The translations under genes and the position numbers were made by a program. Shown here in pieces: positions 1 through 9,463 of a DNA stretch of 64,000 nucleotides. The DNA is taken from contig CAJJAT010000014.1 in assembly GCA_905182175.1 (NCBI GenBank), forward strand, positions 186,001-250,000. Reading direction: 5' to 3'. Source of the stretch: Flavobacteriales bacterium UBA1494 (GTDB taxonomy: Bacteria > Bacteroidota > Bacteroidia > Flavobacteriales_E > Vicingaceae). The notes beneath the pieces were generated by a model that did not search any database, was not told the origin of the DNA, and saw only the letters and a program-made list of their open reading frames with translations. Each line of letters starts with the position of its first letter. Positions within the stretch are counted from its first letter, which is position 1.

Positions 1-765
1 TTTATTGCTGGAATTACAGGGTTTGCTGCCTTAGGAGAAAGCCCTTCTTTCGAAAAAGTTACAACCGCCCCTTGGCTTGTTAATAGTTTAATTTTGGGTG
101 TTGTCTTTATTTTACTTTTCAACATCATGGCAGTTACGGCGCAAAAGCTAGGAGCTTCCGTTGCCTCCATTGCGAATAAAATGGCACTAATTATTCCGGT
201 AGTTTTTGCCGTATTTTATTACAACGATGCAGTAAATAGCGCAAAAATAGTGGGCGTGCTCTTAGCGTTAGTTGGAGTTTATTTATCTACTCATAAAGAA
301 AAAGTCAATGGTAAGAAATTTGATAAACGACTTCTGGCTATTCCCCTCGTCCTCTTTTTAGGCTCGGGTTTTATCGATACTTTTTTAAAGTACAATCAAG
401 AAGTTTACCTAAATGCTAGCATGTTCGATGCAAAGCTTTTCCCGGCTATGACATTTCTCACCGCCTTTATTATTGGAATTGTTGGTATGGCCTTAGATAA
501 ATCTAAAAGAGACTTTAGCAGAAATACACTAATTGGCGGTGTAATTCTGGGAGTTATCAATTACGGATCTATCTTTTTTTTAATTCAGATTTTCAACCAA
601 ACAGATTTAGAAAGCTCCGTTGTTTTTCCAATTAACAATATGGGTGTAGTGTTAACTACTGCAGCTGCTTCATTGATTCTTTTTAAAGAACAATTTTCGT
701 TCAAAAACAAATTGGGAATACTGGTTTCCATTGCGGCCTTGTTACTCATCATCTTTTCTGCATGA
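1..765 (+). CDS. EamA/DMT-family membrane transporter, 5'-truncated by the window
   Basis: The frame is open from base 1, so the gene starts outside the window; 254 C-terminal residues are visible. They form about eight hydrophobic helices joined by short polar loops (for example KEKVNGKKFDKR and DKSKRDF), the drug/metabolite transporter layout of ten helices. The segment ANKMALIIPVVFAVFYY resembles the end of an EamA repeat. It sits in the inner membrane; the substrate cannot be read from sequence. The stop overlaps the start of the next gene (ATGA), so the two are probably co-transcribed. An internal TTG at 94 is not a convincing start because homologous-looking sequence continues upstream of it. 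Confidence 0.75.
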   Translation, partial: FIAGITGFAALGESPSFEKVTTAPWLVNSLILGVVFILLFNIMAVTAQKLGASVASIANKMALIIPVVFAVFYYNDAVNSAKIVGVLLALVGVYLSTHKEKVNGKKFDKRLLAIPLVLFLGSGFIDTFLKYNQEVYLNASMFDAKLFPAMTFLTAFIIGIVGMALDKSKRDFSRNTLIGGVILGVINYGSIFFLIQIFNQTDLESSVVFPINNMGVVLTTAAASLILFKEQFSFKNKLGILVSIAALLLIIFSA

Positions 766-1346
766 GTGCCTTCAGAACTATAAGAAAGGTTTCGACCTCC
801 TTCTTCAAAGAAAAAGGAAGTAAGTTTTATGGTTATGCTTTCCCCATTCAATCGAAAGAGGATGTAAAAGGCTGTTTAGAAAAAATAAAAACAGAACACC
901 CAAAGGCTAGGCACATATGCTCTGCGTTTTTATTAGGAGTTGGCGATGATGAATATTACATTGCAAATGATGACGGAGAACCGGCCAATTCTGCAGGGCC
1001 CCCTATTTTAGGCCAAATTAGATCTGTCGGCATTACAAATACTTACATAGCTATTGTCCGGTATTTTGGGGGAACAAAATTAGGCGTTGGTGGATTGATA
1101 CAAGCGTATAAACTTGGAGCTTCATTGGCGCTTGAAGCAAATCAAATAATTGAGGTAGAGCCACAAGCTAACCTAAGTTTTAAAATTAGTTTCGAGTTAA
1201 TGGGAATTATACTACCCATCATTGATAAAAACAATTTGAAAGCAAAAATCGAAAATTTAAGCGATGGAGTTCAAATAAATTTACAGACAGATAAAAAAGA
1301 CGAGTCTAGAGTTAAAGGAATGTTTGAGCGGTGGGTAGAATTTTAA
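762..1346 (+). CDS. YigZ/IMPACT family protein
   Basis: A 194-residue protein with the UPF0029 (Impact N-terminal) signature: the NDDGEPANSAGPPIL stretch, followed by VRYFGGTKLGVGGLIQAY. The C-terminal part matches the small ferredoxin-like domain usual in YigZ. In eukaryotes IMPACT modulates the GCN2 translation stress pathway; the bacterial role is poorly defined and nucleic-acid binding has been suggested. The start overlaps the stop of the preceding transporter gene. Family assignment is firm, function is not. Confidence 0.85.
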   Translation: MSAFRTIRKVSTSFFKEKGSKFYGYAFPIQSKEDVKGCLEKIKTEHPKARHICSAFLLGVGDDEYYIANDDGEPANSAGPPILGQIRSVGITNTYIAIVRYFGGTKLGVGGLIQAYKLGASLALEANQIIEVEPQANLSFKISFELMGIILPIIDKNNLKAKIENLSDGVQINLQTDKKDESRVKGMFERWVEF

Positions 1347-1360
1347 ATTAATACTAAAGA

Positions 1361-2800
1361 CTAACTTCCCTTTAGCACCTTCACGACATCACTTTTCTTC
1401 ACCAAACCTAAAATCAAAGCCAATGCTCCAAATAAAGTAGCAATCGCTACAGCATGAATTCGAAAATCTGAAAAGTACGATACAGAATAAATTGACAAGC
1501 CACCTCCTACTCCAATCAAAATAAACTGCTTCAGTACAAACGGGAATTCATACTTCATTTTGAATACACTTTTTGTGATGATAATTTGAGCAAAAATTAC
1601 AAAAAACTGGGTAATTAAGGTTGCTACCGCCGCTCCCCATGCACCGTAAATTGGAATCATAACCCAATTGGAAACGAAGTTTAAAACGAGACCTATTAGC
1701 GAGATAGCATTTAGATGCTTTAAACTGCCATTTGCGGTTAATAATGTACCATAGACATAAGTTAACGAAATGGCTATAAACGAAAGCATTAAAACTGAGA
1801 AAATCTCAGCTGACTCAATTATGTTTGCAACGTACAAAAGATCCATAATCTCTTGTGGATAGAGCACAGAAACCAATGCCACGGCGACCGCAGGAATAAA
1901 AATAAGATTGAAGGAGGTTTGAACCAACTTTGCAACTGATTCTTTATTTTTTAACATTCTAGAAAATATAGGCAACAACAACCCTGCGAATAAATAACCG
2001 AACATGTTAAAGCCCTCCATTAGTCTGTATGCTTGATAATAAATCCCGGCCTGCACCCTCCCGTCAGGCAGAAGTCGTTCAACCATAACCGTATCCAATC
2101 TATAATAAAAAGACATTAATAACACCAACAATGCAAAAGGCAGACTTTGCTTCAAAATAATTCTGAAAAGAACTAAATCGATTTTCATTGTGTAAAACTC
2201 AGCCTTTAAGTAAACCAAAATAAAAGCTACTGTCCCAGTTATGAAATAGGCCCAAAATTGAGCGTAAACAAACCATTCTATCTCAAATTTTCCTTCGAAG
2301 TATCCACTCCACAGCAATATACTGCACAGGCCAATCATCATTACTCGATCCATAATGGAAAGGATTCCTTCTGTTTTAAAAAGATGAAGACCTGAGATAT
2401 TGGAACGTAAATACAAAATCATTGAAGCCATTATTTGATTGACTCCCAAAACAAAGAGCAACCAAAAGGCACGACCTTCATATCCAAAAACAAATCCGAA
2501 CAACAAAGTTGTTGCAAGGTAAAGAACACCAAGAATTAGCTTTACGTTGAAAATGCCTGAAAAATAACGCCTTAACATGTGTGCATGTTGGGCAATGTTG
2601 CGATTATTGTAGTTAGTTATTCCAAAATCTAAAATAATGTTTAAGAGTATCGCAAAAGAGAAAAGTGGTGCATATAGGCCATATTCTTCGGCTCCTACTC
2701 TGTTTTGCACGGCTACATCTATTCCTAAAATCCAAAATGGCTTTACCAAAAGATTTAGAAAGAGAATGAATATAAGGTTATTAATAAATTTTCGTTGCAT
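1361..2800 (-). CDS. Wzx-type polysaccharide flippase / oligosaccharide transporter
   Basis: About 479 residues, almost entirely hydrophobic, with 12-14 predicted helices; this matches the MOP/polysaccharide biosynthesis superfamily that flips lipid-linked sugars across the inner membrane. Visible features include the N-terminal helix followed by GAEEYGLYAPLFSFAIL and a later RLDTVMVERLLP loop, both typical of PST-family flippases. An in-frame ATG lies nine codons upstream, but the start at 2800 (MQRKFINN) fits better because a TAnTTTG-like box lies just above it. It is divergent from a methyltransferase and glycosyltransferase, which suggests a small surface-glycan locus. The glycan is unknown. 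Confidence 0.8.
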   Translation of the reverse strand: MQRKFINNLIFILFLNLLVKPFWILGIDVAVQNRVGAEEYGLYAPLFSFAILLNIILDFGITNYNNRNIAQHAHMLRRYFSGIFNVKLILGVLYLATTLLFGFVFGYEGRAFWLLFVLGVNQIMASMILYLRSNISGLHLFKTEGILSIMDRVMMIGLCSILLWSGYFEGKFEIEWFVYAQFWAYFITGTVAFILVYLKAEFYTMKIDLVLFRIILKQSLPFALLVLLMSFYYRLDTVMVERLLPDGRVQAGIYYQAYRLMEGFNMFGYLFAGLLLPIFSRMLKNKESVAKLVQTSFNLIFIPAVAVALVSVLYPQEIMDLLYVANIIESAEIFSVLMLSFIAISLTYVYGTLLTANGSLKHLNAISLIGLVLNFVSNWVMIPIYGAWGAAVATLITQFFVIFAQIIITKSVFKMKYEFPFVLKQFILIGVGGGLSIYSVSYFSDFRIHAVAIATLFGALALILGLVKKSDVVKVLKGS

Positions 2801-2866
2801 GCAAGCTCCAAATAGTATCGGAAACAAAGTAAAGCAATCCAGTTAGATAGAATCAAACTAGGAACG

Positions 2867-2874
2867 TATATTTG
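2867..2874 (+). promoter_or_regulatory. Bacteroidota -7 box (TATATTTG)
   Basis: An exact TAnnTTTG match 18 bases before the ATG of the methyltransferase gene. This is the established -7 consensus for the housekeeping sigma factor in Bacteroidota. No clear -33 TTG is visible at the usual distance. Confidence 0.5.
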
Positions 2875-2892
2875 TGACCCTTATTTTGAAGT

Positions 2893-3711
2893 ATGAAAAT
2901 GACGGTTGAGCAGTTTTTTGAACTTTTTATTGAAGAGTTAAGAGACAACCAAGACTTACAGTATTATTACAAGTATCTTGAGAATCCAAAGAAATTTGAA
3001 TTCAGGAAGGCATACTTCTGCCAGCGATTACAATACATCGCAGATAACATTACGGATCCAAATTTAAAGATTTGGGACTGTGGATGCGGATTTGGAACAA
3101 CCGCCCTGTTTTTATCTATCAATGGGATAGCTTCTCATGGCACTACCTTAGAGCACTACATAAAACAAATTCCGGGAAGGTTAGAGTACTGGAAACAGTT
3201 TGGCGATGTGAGCAAATTCACGTACTCTTATGAGAATATTTTTGATCATACGTTTGACGCAAACACCTATGACTTAATAATAATACAAGACACGCTGCAT
3301 CACCTAGAGCCTTTGGACGAGGCGTTACGAATTTTGCATCATGTGTTAAGTTTAAAAGGTCGCTTATTAATTATAGAGGAGAACGGTAATAACGTGATTC
3401 AGAACTTAAAGCTTTACAAGCAAAGAGGCAATAAAAAGATCATTACAATATACGATGAAAGCTTGAAAAAAGATATTCTTTTAGGGAATGAGAACATTCG
3501 AAGTTTAGCTACGTGGCAAACTGCATTTCAAAAAGAGGGCTTTACTATTGAGAAAAATACTGTTGAGTATATTCGATATTATTTACCCTTTGCGTTTCCT
3601 AATAATAAGGCTAAGGATAAAGTAGGAAAAGAGCAGAAAATATGGCGGAAGAGTAATTTCTTAAAAGAGTATTTCTTCTTTGGCATTAACTACATGGTGG
3701 AAAAAGCATAA
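2893..3711 (+). CDS. Class I SAM-dependent methyltransferase
   Basis: A 272-residue soluble protein. The SAM-binding glycine loop is WDCGCGFGT (residues 61-69) and the post-motif region is QDTLHHLEP (132-140), followed by a GRLLIIEENG strand-turn, all typical of Methyltransf_11/25 enzymes. The substrate is not readable. It stands nine bases before a GT4 glycosyltransferase and divergent from a flippase, so a sugar or lipid-carrier intermediate of a surface glycan is one possibility. A TAnnTTTG box precedes it. Confidence 0.75.
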   Translation: MKMTVEQFFELFIEELRDNQDLQYYYKYLENPKKFEFRKAYFCQRLQYIADNITDPNLKIWDCGCGFGTTALFLSINGIASHGTTLEHYIKQIPGRLEYWKQFGDVSKFTYSYENIFDHTFDANTYDLIIIQDTLHHLEPLDEALRILHHVLSLKGRLLIIEENGNNVIQNLKLYKQRGNKKIITIYDESLKKDILLGNENIRSLATWQTAFQKEGFTIEKNTVEYIRYYLPFAFPNNKAKDKVGKEQKIWRKSNFLKEYFFFGINYMVEKA

Positions 3712-3720
3712 TTTCATTGC

Positions 3721-4851
3721 ATGAGAATTGCTGTTAACACCAGATTATTGGTTCCTGAAAAAATGGACGGCATAGCAAGGTTCTCATTTGAGACATTGCA
3801 AATCATTACAAAAGAGCACCCTGAAGTTCAATTCACTTTTATATTTGATAGAAAAGTAGATCCATCTACTTTCAATTTTCCCAAAAATGTCACTTTCGTT
3901 TCAATTTCTCCACCAGCTAGGCATCCTGTCTTGTGGTATATTTGGTTCGAAATCAGCTTAAAAAAGTACATCAATAACGATAATTTTGATCTATTCCTTT
4001 CCCCCGAAGGTTGGGTACCACCAAAACTAAACTGCAAAAGCTTGGCCGTTATTCACGATCTAAATTTTGAGCACAATCCTGAGAATATTATTTGGGGTCA
4101 CCGAAAGTACTTGTTGCACTTTTTCCCAAAGTTTGCAAAACGCGCAACAAGAATAGCTACGGTTTCAGAATACTCTAAAAATGATATAGTAAAAACATAC
4201 AACATTCCAGCAAGCAGGATAGACGTTGTTTACAATGGAGCAAATGAGATTTTCAAACCTGCTTCAGTTGCAGAGATCACAGATTTTAAAAGAAAAAAAA
4301 CCTCTAACTCTAACTTTTTTATATTCATTGGAACTATTCACCCGAGAAAGAATTTGGAACATTTACTTTTAGCCTTTGACACTTTTAAAAAGCGAAGCAC
4401 AACGGGCGTTAAACTTTTAATCGTTGGTAACAAAAAATGGTGGCCAAGTGAATTAGAGAGAACGTATCAATCTTTGCAATTTAAAGGAGAAGTGGTGTTT
4501 ATGGGAAGGCTTGCAGACCAAGAGCTGTCTATAGCGTTATCGGGTGCGTTGGCTTTAACCTACCTACCCTATTTCGAAGGCTTCGGGATTCCAATCTTAG
4601 AAGCGTTTCAATCAGAAACAGCGGTAATAACTTCAAATGTAACCTCAATGCCTGAAGTGGCTGCTGACGCAGCCATTCTCTGTGACCCTAGAAGTGTAAT
4701 AGATATTGCGGGAGCAATGCAGTTCATTGAAAAAAATGCCACAAAAAGAGACGACCTAATTGAAAAAGGAAAACTAAGACAGCAATCTTTTTCTTGGCAA
4801 AAAAGTGCTGACTTGTTGTGGAATAGTATACAAAAAACAATGGCAAATTGA
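3721..4851 (+). CDS. GT4-family glycosyltransferase
   Basis: A 376-residue GT-B fold retaining glycosyltransferase. The N-terminal half carries the DGIARFSFE acceptor-side motif; the C-terminal half begins FIGTIHPRKNLEHLL (about 202-216) and contains the E-x7-E nucleotide-sugar motif EGFGIPILE (286-294), followed by SMPEVAADAAILCDP. It probably adds a sugar (mannose-like by family) to a glycan at the cytoplasmic face of the membrane. It lies between the methyltransferase and rnhB; its stop overlaps the TTG start of rnhB. Confidence 0.85.
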   Translation: MRIAVNTRLLVPEKMDGIARFSFETLQIITKEHPEVQFTFIFDRKVDPSTFNFPKNVTFVSISPPARHPVLWYIWFEISLKKYINNDNFDLFLSPEGWVPPKLNCKSLAVIHDLNFEHNPENIIWGHRKYLLHFFPKFAKRATRIATVSEYSKNDIVKTYNIPASRIDVVYNGANEIFKPASVAEITDFKRKKTSNSNFFIFIGTIHPRKNLEHLLLAFDTFKKRSTTGVKLLIVGNKKWWPSELERTYQSLQFKGEVVFMGRLADQELSIALSGALALTYLPYFEGFGIPILEAFQSETAVITSNVTSMPEVAADAAILCDPRSVIDIAGAMQFIEKNATKRDDLIEKGKLRQQSFSWQKSADLLWNSIQKTMAN

Positions 4852-5441
4852 GTCTGAAAAATTTTTATACCAAAGGTTTAATTGAAGTTGGTTGTGACGA
4901 GGCAGGCAGAGGCTGCTATGCAGGACCTGTATATGCAGGAGCGGTAATTCTGAATCCTAAAAAAAGAAATGCATTATTAAACGATTCTAAAAAAGTAAAT
5001 AAAAAAACAAGAGATGAACTAAGAATTTGGATTGAAAAAAATGCTTTGGCTTGGGCTGTGGGAACTGTTTCAGCGAAAGAGATTGATGAAATCAACATTT
5101 TAAATGCCTCTTTTTTGGCGATGCACAGAGCTATAGACCAATTAGATATAGAATTTAACCATTTATTAATAGATGGAAATCGATTTAATACCTATCCTCT
5201 TAAACCACATACTTGCATAATTAAGGGCGATGAGAAATTTAAAAACATAGCCGCAGCATCAATTTTAGCGAAAACCCACCGAGACGAATACATGCAGACC
5301 ATTGCTCAAAAATATCCAAAATATGATTGGCAAAACAATCAAGGATACGGCACTTTAAAACACCGTAACGCCTTAAAAGAAATTGGAATTTGTGAACATC
5401 ACCGTAAGAGTTATGACCTATTTTCTGAAAAGAAAAAATGA
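4848..5441 (+). CDS. rnhB: Ribonuclease HII
   Basis: A 197-residue enzyme that cuts the RNA strand of RNA-DNA hybrids and removes misincorporated ribonucleotides. The catalytic acids are visible: D17 and E18 in CDEAGRG, D109 in LIDGN and D128 in KGDEKFKNIAAASILAKTHRD. The length is normal for the family. The start is TTG, overlapping the preceding stop as TTGA; no ATG lies before the catalytic DEAGRG motif, so TTG is required. Confidence 0.93.
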   Translation: MSLKNFYTKGLIEVGCDEAGRGCYAGPVYAGAVILNPKKRNALLNDSKKVNKKTRDELRIWIEKNALAWAVGTVSAKEIDEINILNASFLAMHRAIDQLDIEFNHLLIDGNRFNTYPLKPHTCIIKGDEKFKNIAAASILAKTHRDEYMQTIAQKYPKYDWQNNQGYGTLKHRNALKEIGICEHHRKSYDLFSEKKK

Positions 5442-5532
5442 ATTTAATAAACTGAAAATAACAATTCAGAATTCAGACTGTTTATTTTTTGTTAAAATGC
5501 TACTTTTACCCCTCAATCAATAAAATCTATAG

Positions 5533-7242
5533 ATGAAAAGTCTTCTTAAAAAGGTTATATTTTTTCTTGCTATATCTTTCAGCCTATATGCTTGCACCGA
5601 AGATTATTTTGAGTTTGATAAATTAAATGCCGGTGATTGGAATCCAAGCTTGGCGATTCCTTTAATGAGCTCGAATTTAAGTTTAGCGGACATTGTAATA
5701 AAAAAGGACACCAATGGAGATGTTTTCACTACTGCTAGCGGTGGATTAGAAATTGTTTACAGAAGTTCTGTTCTTTCTTCAGACACATCAACAGTTATTA
5801 ATATTCCGACAGAAAATTTTGCGGATACATTCACAGTTTCTCAAGCTACCAACGGTCTTTTAGATTCTATGCCTCCCGGACCTCCATTTAACAACGGTCA
5901 GCGTATAGATTTCAATGCTTCAACGCAGAGAGAAATAGTTGACAACAGTAGGTTTGGAGTCGTAGTAGACAGCATGACTTTAAAAACTGGAAAACTAGCT
6001 TTCAAAATCGAAAACTCCTTTCCGTACGAATTAACAATTACAGCAAAATTTAGAACATTTACCGACTCCTTAGGAGACACTCTTGTTTTAAACTATATAG
6101 TACCTGCAGCAAATCCTAACATCCAATCTGATTCACAGGAAGTAGACTTGAAAGGGTACCAAGTAAATCTTTCGGAAGATCAAGATGGAAATCCTGCTGA
6201 CAATGTATTTCCTATTGATCTTCAGTATTCTATTCAACTCGAAAGTGGAATATCAAGTAATAAAGATGATAAATTAACAATGACAGGCTCAATCACCAAT
6301 ATTGACTTTAAAGAATTTTATGGCTCATTAGGAAGTACTCCACTGGCATTGGAAAGTGACAGCATCGCGATTGACTTTTTTAAGAATTTTCAAGAGTTTG
6401 CTGAAGAAGATTTTTTTATTTCCAATCCAACATTAAGCCTCACAGCGAAAAACAGTTTTTCTTGCCCTATGAACTTCGAATTTACGAAGTTAAATGCCGT
6501 AAATCCAAAGCGAAGCCCTAGTGTAATTGGTTTTGATATTCCTACAGGCCTACAACCACTTCAAATAAATTATCCTGAAAAATACGGGATTGATACAACC
6601 TTTCGCGAGCTAAATAACAGAAATAGTAATCTCGACATCATTTTATCACATCTTACAAAGTCCATTGCCTTTGATTCAAAAGCTTTATTTAATCCGAACG
6701 GTGAGCCACTACGAAACGGACAACGAAGGAATTTTATCACCGACACTAGTGATTTAGGTCTTGATCTTGAATTTCGAATTCCGTTTGAAGGCAGAGCCTT
6801 TGGATTTTTTATTGAAGATACCATTAATATTTCACTGGAGCAAATTAGCGATTTAACAGACGGCACGCTGAGAATCTATGCTGAAAATGGTTTCCCAATG
6901 GATGTAGATTTACAACTTACTTTTTTGGATAGTAACAATACCGATCTTGGAAAATTAATTTTGCCGAGTAACCCCATTTATTCCGATGGCTATGGCATGA
7001 TTTTACCTTCCGCCCCAACCAAATTAGTGAATGGAGGTTTAGAGGCAGATGGATTTAGTACAAACATAACGGATACTAAAATTAATCAAGAGCGGTTGAA
7101 AAGAATTTCTAGAACTGCAAAGGTGGCACTTTCTGCCAAACTTTCTACAGAAGGAGCAAACACAGGAACCAATGTTATTTTCAATTCTGATAATCGCCTT
7201 AAGATTATAATTTCGTTAAACTCAATCCTTAGCTTCAATTAA
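5533..7242 (+). CDS. Large lipoprotein of unknown function, paired with a DUF5723-type gene
   Basis: 569 residues with a lipoprotein signal peptide: lysine-rich start, hydrophobic core and cysteine at residue 21 (SLYACTEDY). The mature part is beta-rich and polar with no recognised catalytic motif. The acidic residues just after the cysteine (TEDYFEFD) may favour surface export, by analogy with the Bacteroidota lipoprotein export signal; this is inference. It is 11 bases upstream of the DUF5723-type gene, so the two probably act together in the outer envelope. Downstream of rnhB by 91 bases, with a near-consensus box TACTTTTA in the gap. Confidence 0.7.
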   Translation: MKSLLKKVIFFLAISFSLYACTEDYFEFDKLNAGDWNPSLAIPLMSSNLSLADIVIKKDTNGDVFTTASGGLEIVYRSSVLSSDTSTVINIPTENFADTFTVSQATNGLLDSMPPGPPFNNGQRIDFNASTQREIVDNSRFGVVVDSMTLKTGKLAFKIENSFPYELTITAKFRTFTDSLGDTLVLNYIVPAANPNIQSDSQEVDLKGYQVNLSEDQDGNPADNVFPIDLQYSIQLESGISSNKDDKLTMTGSITNIDFKEFYGSLGSTPLALESDSIAIDFFKNFQEFAEEDFFISNPTLSLTAKNSFSCPMNFEFTKLNAVNPKRSPSVIGFDIPTGLQPLQINYPEKYGIDTTFRELNNRNSNLDIILSHLTKSIAFDSKALFNPNGEPLRNGQRRNFITDTSDLGLDLEFRIPFEGRAFGFFIEDTINISLEQISDLTDGTLRIYAENGFPMDVDLQLTFLDSNNTDLGKLILPSNPIYSDGYGMILPSAPTKLVNGGLEADGFSTNITDTKINQERLKRISRTAKVALSAKLSTEGANTGTNVIFNSDNRLKIIISLNSILSFN

Positions 7243-7253
7243 AAGACAGAGTC

Positions 7254-8984
7254 ATGAAAAATTATCTAGTTACACTTAGTCTTTGTATTCTATTTTCTAT
7301 TGCCAGCAAGGCGCAACAAGATTTGACATTATTCAATTTTAACGACATTCCACAATCTTCCTACTCAAACCCTGCCAATCAATTTAATGGAAAATTCTTT
7401 ATCGGGCTTCCTGTTTTGTCTTCTTCCTATTACAGCTTAAGTAATAGTGGTTTCAAATATTCAGATTTCATCAAAAAAGATGGAGACTCTTTACGATTAG
7501 ATTTTAATTCAATGATATCTGGTCTTGAAGAAGAAAATTTTATGTCATTTAATACAAAAATTGACCTGATTTCATTTGGATTTAAAGTTGGAAAAAAAAC
7601 CCAAATCATGTTCAATGTAACTGAAAATATAAATTTTAGATTTAATTACACTAAAGATTTAGTGACCTTCATTCATAAAGGAAACTTAGCTTTTGACGAT
7701 AATACTGCTGACTTTACTGGAACAGCTTTTTCAGCAAATTATTACAGGGAGTATGGGGTAAGCTTAGCACACCAGTTTAGTGATAAATTAAGATTGGGTG
7801 CTCGTTTAAAATACCTTTATGGACTTGCCAACTTAGATACAAAGAGATCGGATCTTAAATTGACTACAGATACTAATACTTATGCATTAACTGCAACTTC
7901 AGACATCCTAATCAACACCTCCGGCAATACTGATTTTCTCAGCTCATCGAACCTAACAGGCGAGGACGGGTTTCTTTTTGGTACAGGCAACAGAGGATTT
8001 GGAGTTGATTTAGGTATAAACTATGAGCTTAATGGGAAGCTGAGCTTTAACGCAAGTGTATTGGATTTAGGTTTCATTAATTGGAATGCAAACACAACAA
8101 ACTATAATATAGATAAAGGTCGATCTTATTTCGACGGAATTGAAATTGATGCCTTTTCTCCTCAGGACGATACGACAGGCACTTCTTCATATGATCGACT
8201 TGTGGATTCATTAGAAGTAGCTTTTAACGTGCAGGAAACCAATAAAAGTTACACCAACCCTCTGGTGGGTAGAATTTATATGGGTGCCAATTATAAATTT
8301 AACGAGAAACTTGTGTTTGGCGGTTTGATACAAAGTGAATTTTATAAAAGAAACATTAAACCGTCATTAACATTAAGCACAAATTACAAGGTCTCAAAAT
8401 GGATTGGTGTAGCAGCTTCTTACAGCATGATTAATCGATCTTTTAACAACCTTGGAATTGGCATTAACATAAATCCAGGGCCTGTTCAAATTTATATCGT
8501 AAGCGATAATATTCTTAGTGGATTTAGACCTCAACATGCGATACATACTCAGGTTCGGGCAGGAGTTAACTTCATATTTGGCAGTGATAAAATGAACGAA
8601 ATCAACACTTCATATGATGAAATAACGAATGTAAAAAGGGAGAAAAGATCAAGAAGAAATGCTGAAGAGGATGAAGCGCAACCTTCGACTCAAGTTACAC
8701 TTCTTGTTCCAGAAGTTCCACAATCAGATACTATTGCATCTCCTAATCCAACGGAAAAAGTGAATCGCATTATTGAAAACACAACGGATGCTGTGAAACA
8801 AAAGGTCGAAATTCCAAAATCAGGAGAAAGAAAAACGATTATTGAAGCAGTACAGGAGAATCAAGAAAAAATAAAAGCAAAAGCAGATTCAGCTGCTAAT
8901 TTTGGCAAGCCAATGATTCACCCTGTGGCACCTGAAACGAATCAAGATTCTTCTGCAAAAGAAGTAAAGTCAGAAGCGAAATAA
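7254..8984 (+). CDS. DUF5723-type outer-membrane beta-barrel protein
   Basis: 576 residues. A signal peptide ends at SKAQQ, then a beta-rich region begins with the FNDIPQSSYSNPA motif seen in DUF5723/PorV-like barrels; about 430 residues of alternating strands end at GVNFIFGSDKMNE. The last 140 residues are different: charged, low-complexity, rich in K, E, P, S and T, and probably disordered in the periplasm. The stop is followed by a decayed duplicate of this tail (separate entry). It is preceded closely by a lipoprotein gene. Function unknown. Confidence 0.75.
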   Translation: MKNYLVTLSLCILFSIASKAQQDLTLFNFNDIPQSSYSNPANQFNGKFFIGLPVLSSSYYSLSNSGFKYSDFIKKDGDSLRLDFNSMISGLEEENFMSFNTKIDLISFGFKVGKKTQIMFNVTENINFRFNYTKDLVTFIHKGNLAFDDNTADFTGTAFSANYYREYGVSLAHQFSDKLRLGARLKYLYGLANLDTKRSDLKLTTDTNTYALTATSDILINTSGNTDFLSSSNLTGEDGFLFGTGNRGFGVDLGINYELNGKLSFNASVLDLGFINWNANTTNYNIDKGRSYFDGIEIDAFSPQDDTTGTSSYDRLVDSLEVAFNVQETNKSYTNPLVGRIYMGANYKFNEKLVFGGLIQSEFYKRNIKPSLTLSTNYKVSKWIGVAASYSMINRSFNNLGIGININPGPVQIYIVSDNILSGFRPQHAIHTQVRAGVNFIFGSDKMNEINTSYDEITNVKREKRSRRNAEEDEAQPSTQVTLLVPEVPQSDTIASPNPTEKVNRIIENTTDAVKQKVEIPKSGERKTIIEAVQENQEKIKAKADSAANFGKPMIHPVAPETNQDSSAKEVKSEAK

Positions 8985-9392
8985 TTTAAGAAAAAAGCGA
9001 GGAACATGAGGATGAGGCAATAAAAACTGCAAATACGACGTCAAATGGCATTATTGAAAACACAACGGACCCTGTAAAACAAAAAGTCGAAACGCCAAAA
9101 GCAGGGAAAGGAGGAACAAATATTAAAGCTATAGGTGAAGCAAGAAAAAATGAAAGAGAGAGTAGATTCAACTGCTAATGCAGATAAGGCAAGAATTCAG
9201 AAAGTTGCTCCAAATTCTAAAACAGATTCTAGTTTGAAATGGGTAGAAAAGGGCTTGGGTAAAAAACAACTTAGCCCTGCAGCTGAGGCGCTGAGAAAAG
9301 AAGTGAATGAATCTATCGAAAATACGAAAGCAGCAGAAAAAATGAAAGCCGATACTATTCCAGAGCCTGTTCAATCTCCATCAAAAGAATAG
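8985..9392 (+). pseudogene. Frameshifted duplicate of the preceding gene's C-terminal tail
   Basis: The sequence repeats the end of the preceding gene in broken frames. Bases 9041-9093 encode IIENTTDPVKQKVETPK in one frame, matching IIENTTDAVKQKVEIPK upstream; after a frame change near the A-run at 9144-9150 the sequence continues as VDSTANADKARIQKVAP, matching ADSAANFGKPMIHPVAP. An 85-residue frame beginning at 9135 covers the second half and could in principle be translated, but it lacks its own signal or domain. Either a tail duplication has decayed, or two A-run indels split one longer gene (7254-9392). Confidence 0.65.
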
Positions 9393-9426
9393 CCGAACAA
9401 ATAACTTAAGAATTTAGCACAATTTT

Positions 9427-9453
9427 AAAAAAACATGCTAATGCCTGTTTTTT
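9427..9453 (+). terminator. Weak terminator-like hairpin
   Basis: Complementary A-rich and T-rich arms (AAAAAACA / TGTTTTTT) separated by about ten bases, followed by more T. GC content in the stem is low, so it is only a plausible stop for the upstream transcript; it sits 11 bases before the next ATG. Confidence 0.3.
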
Positions 9454-9463
9454 ATTTTTTAAC

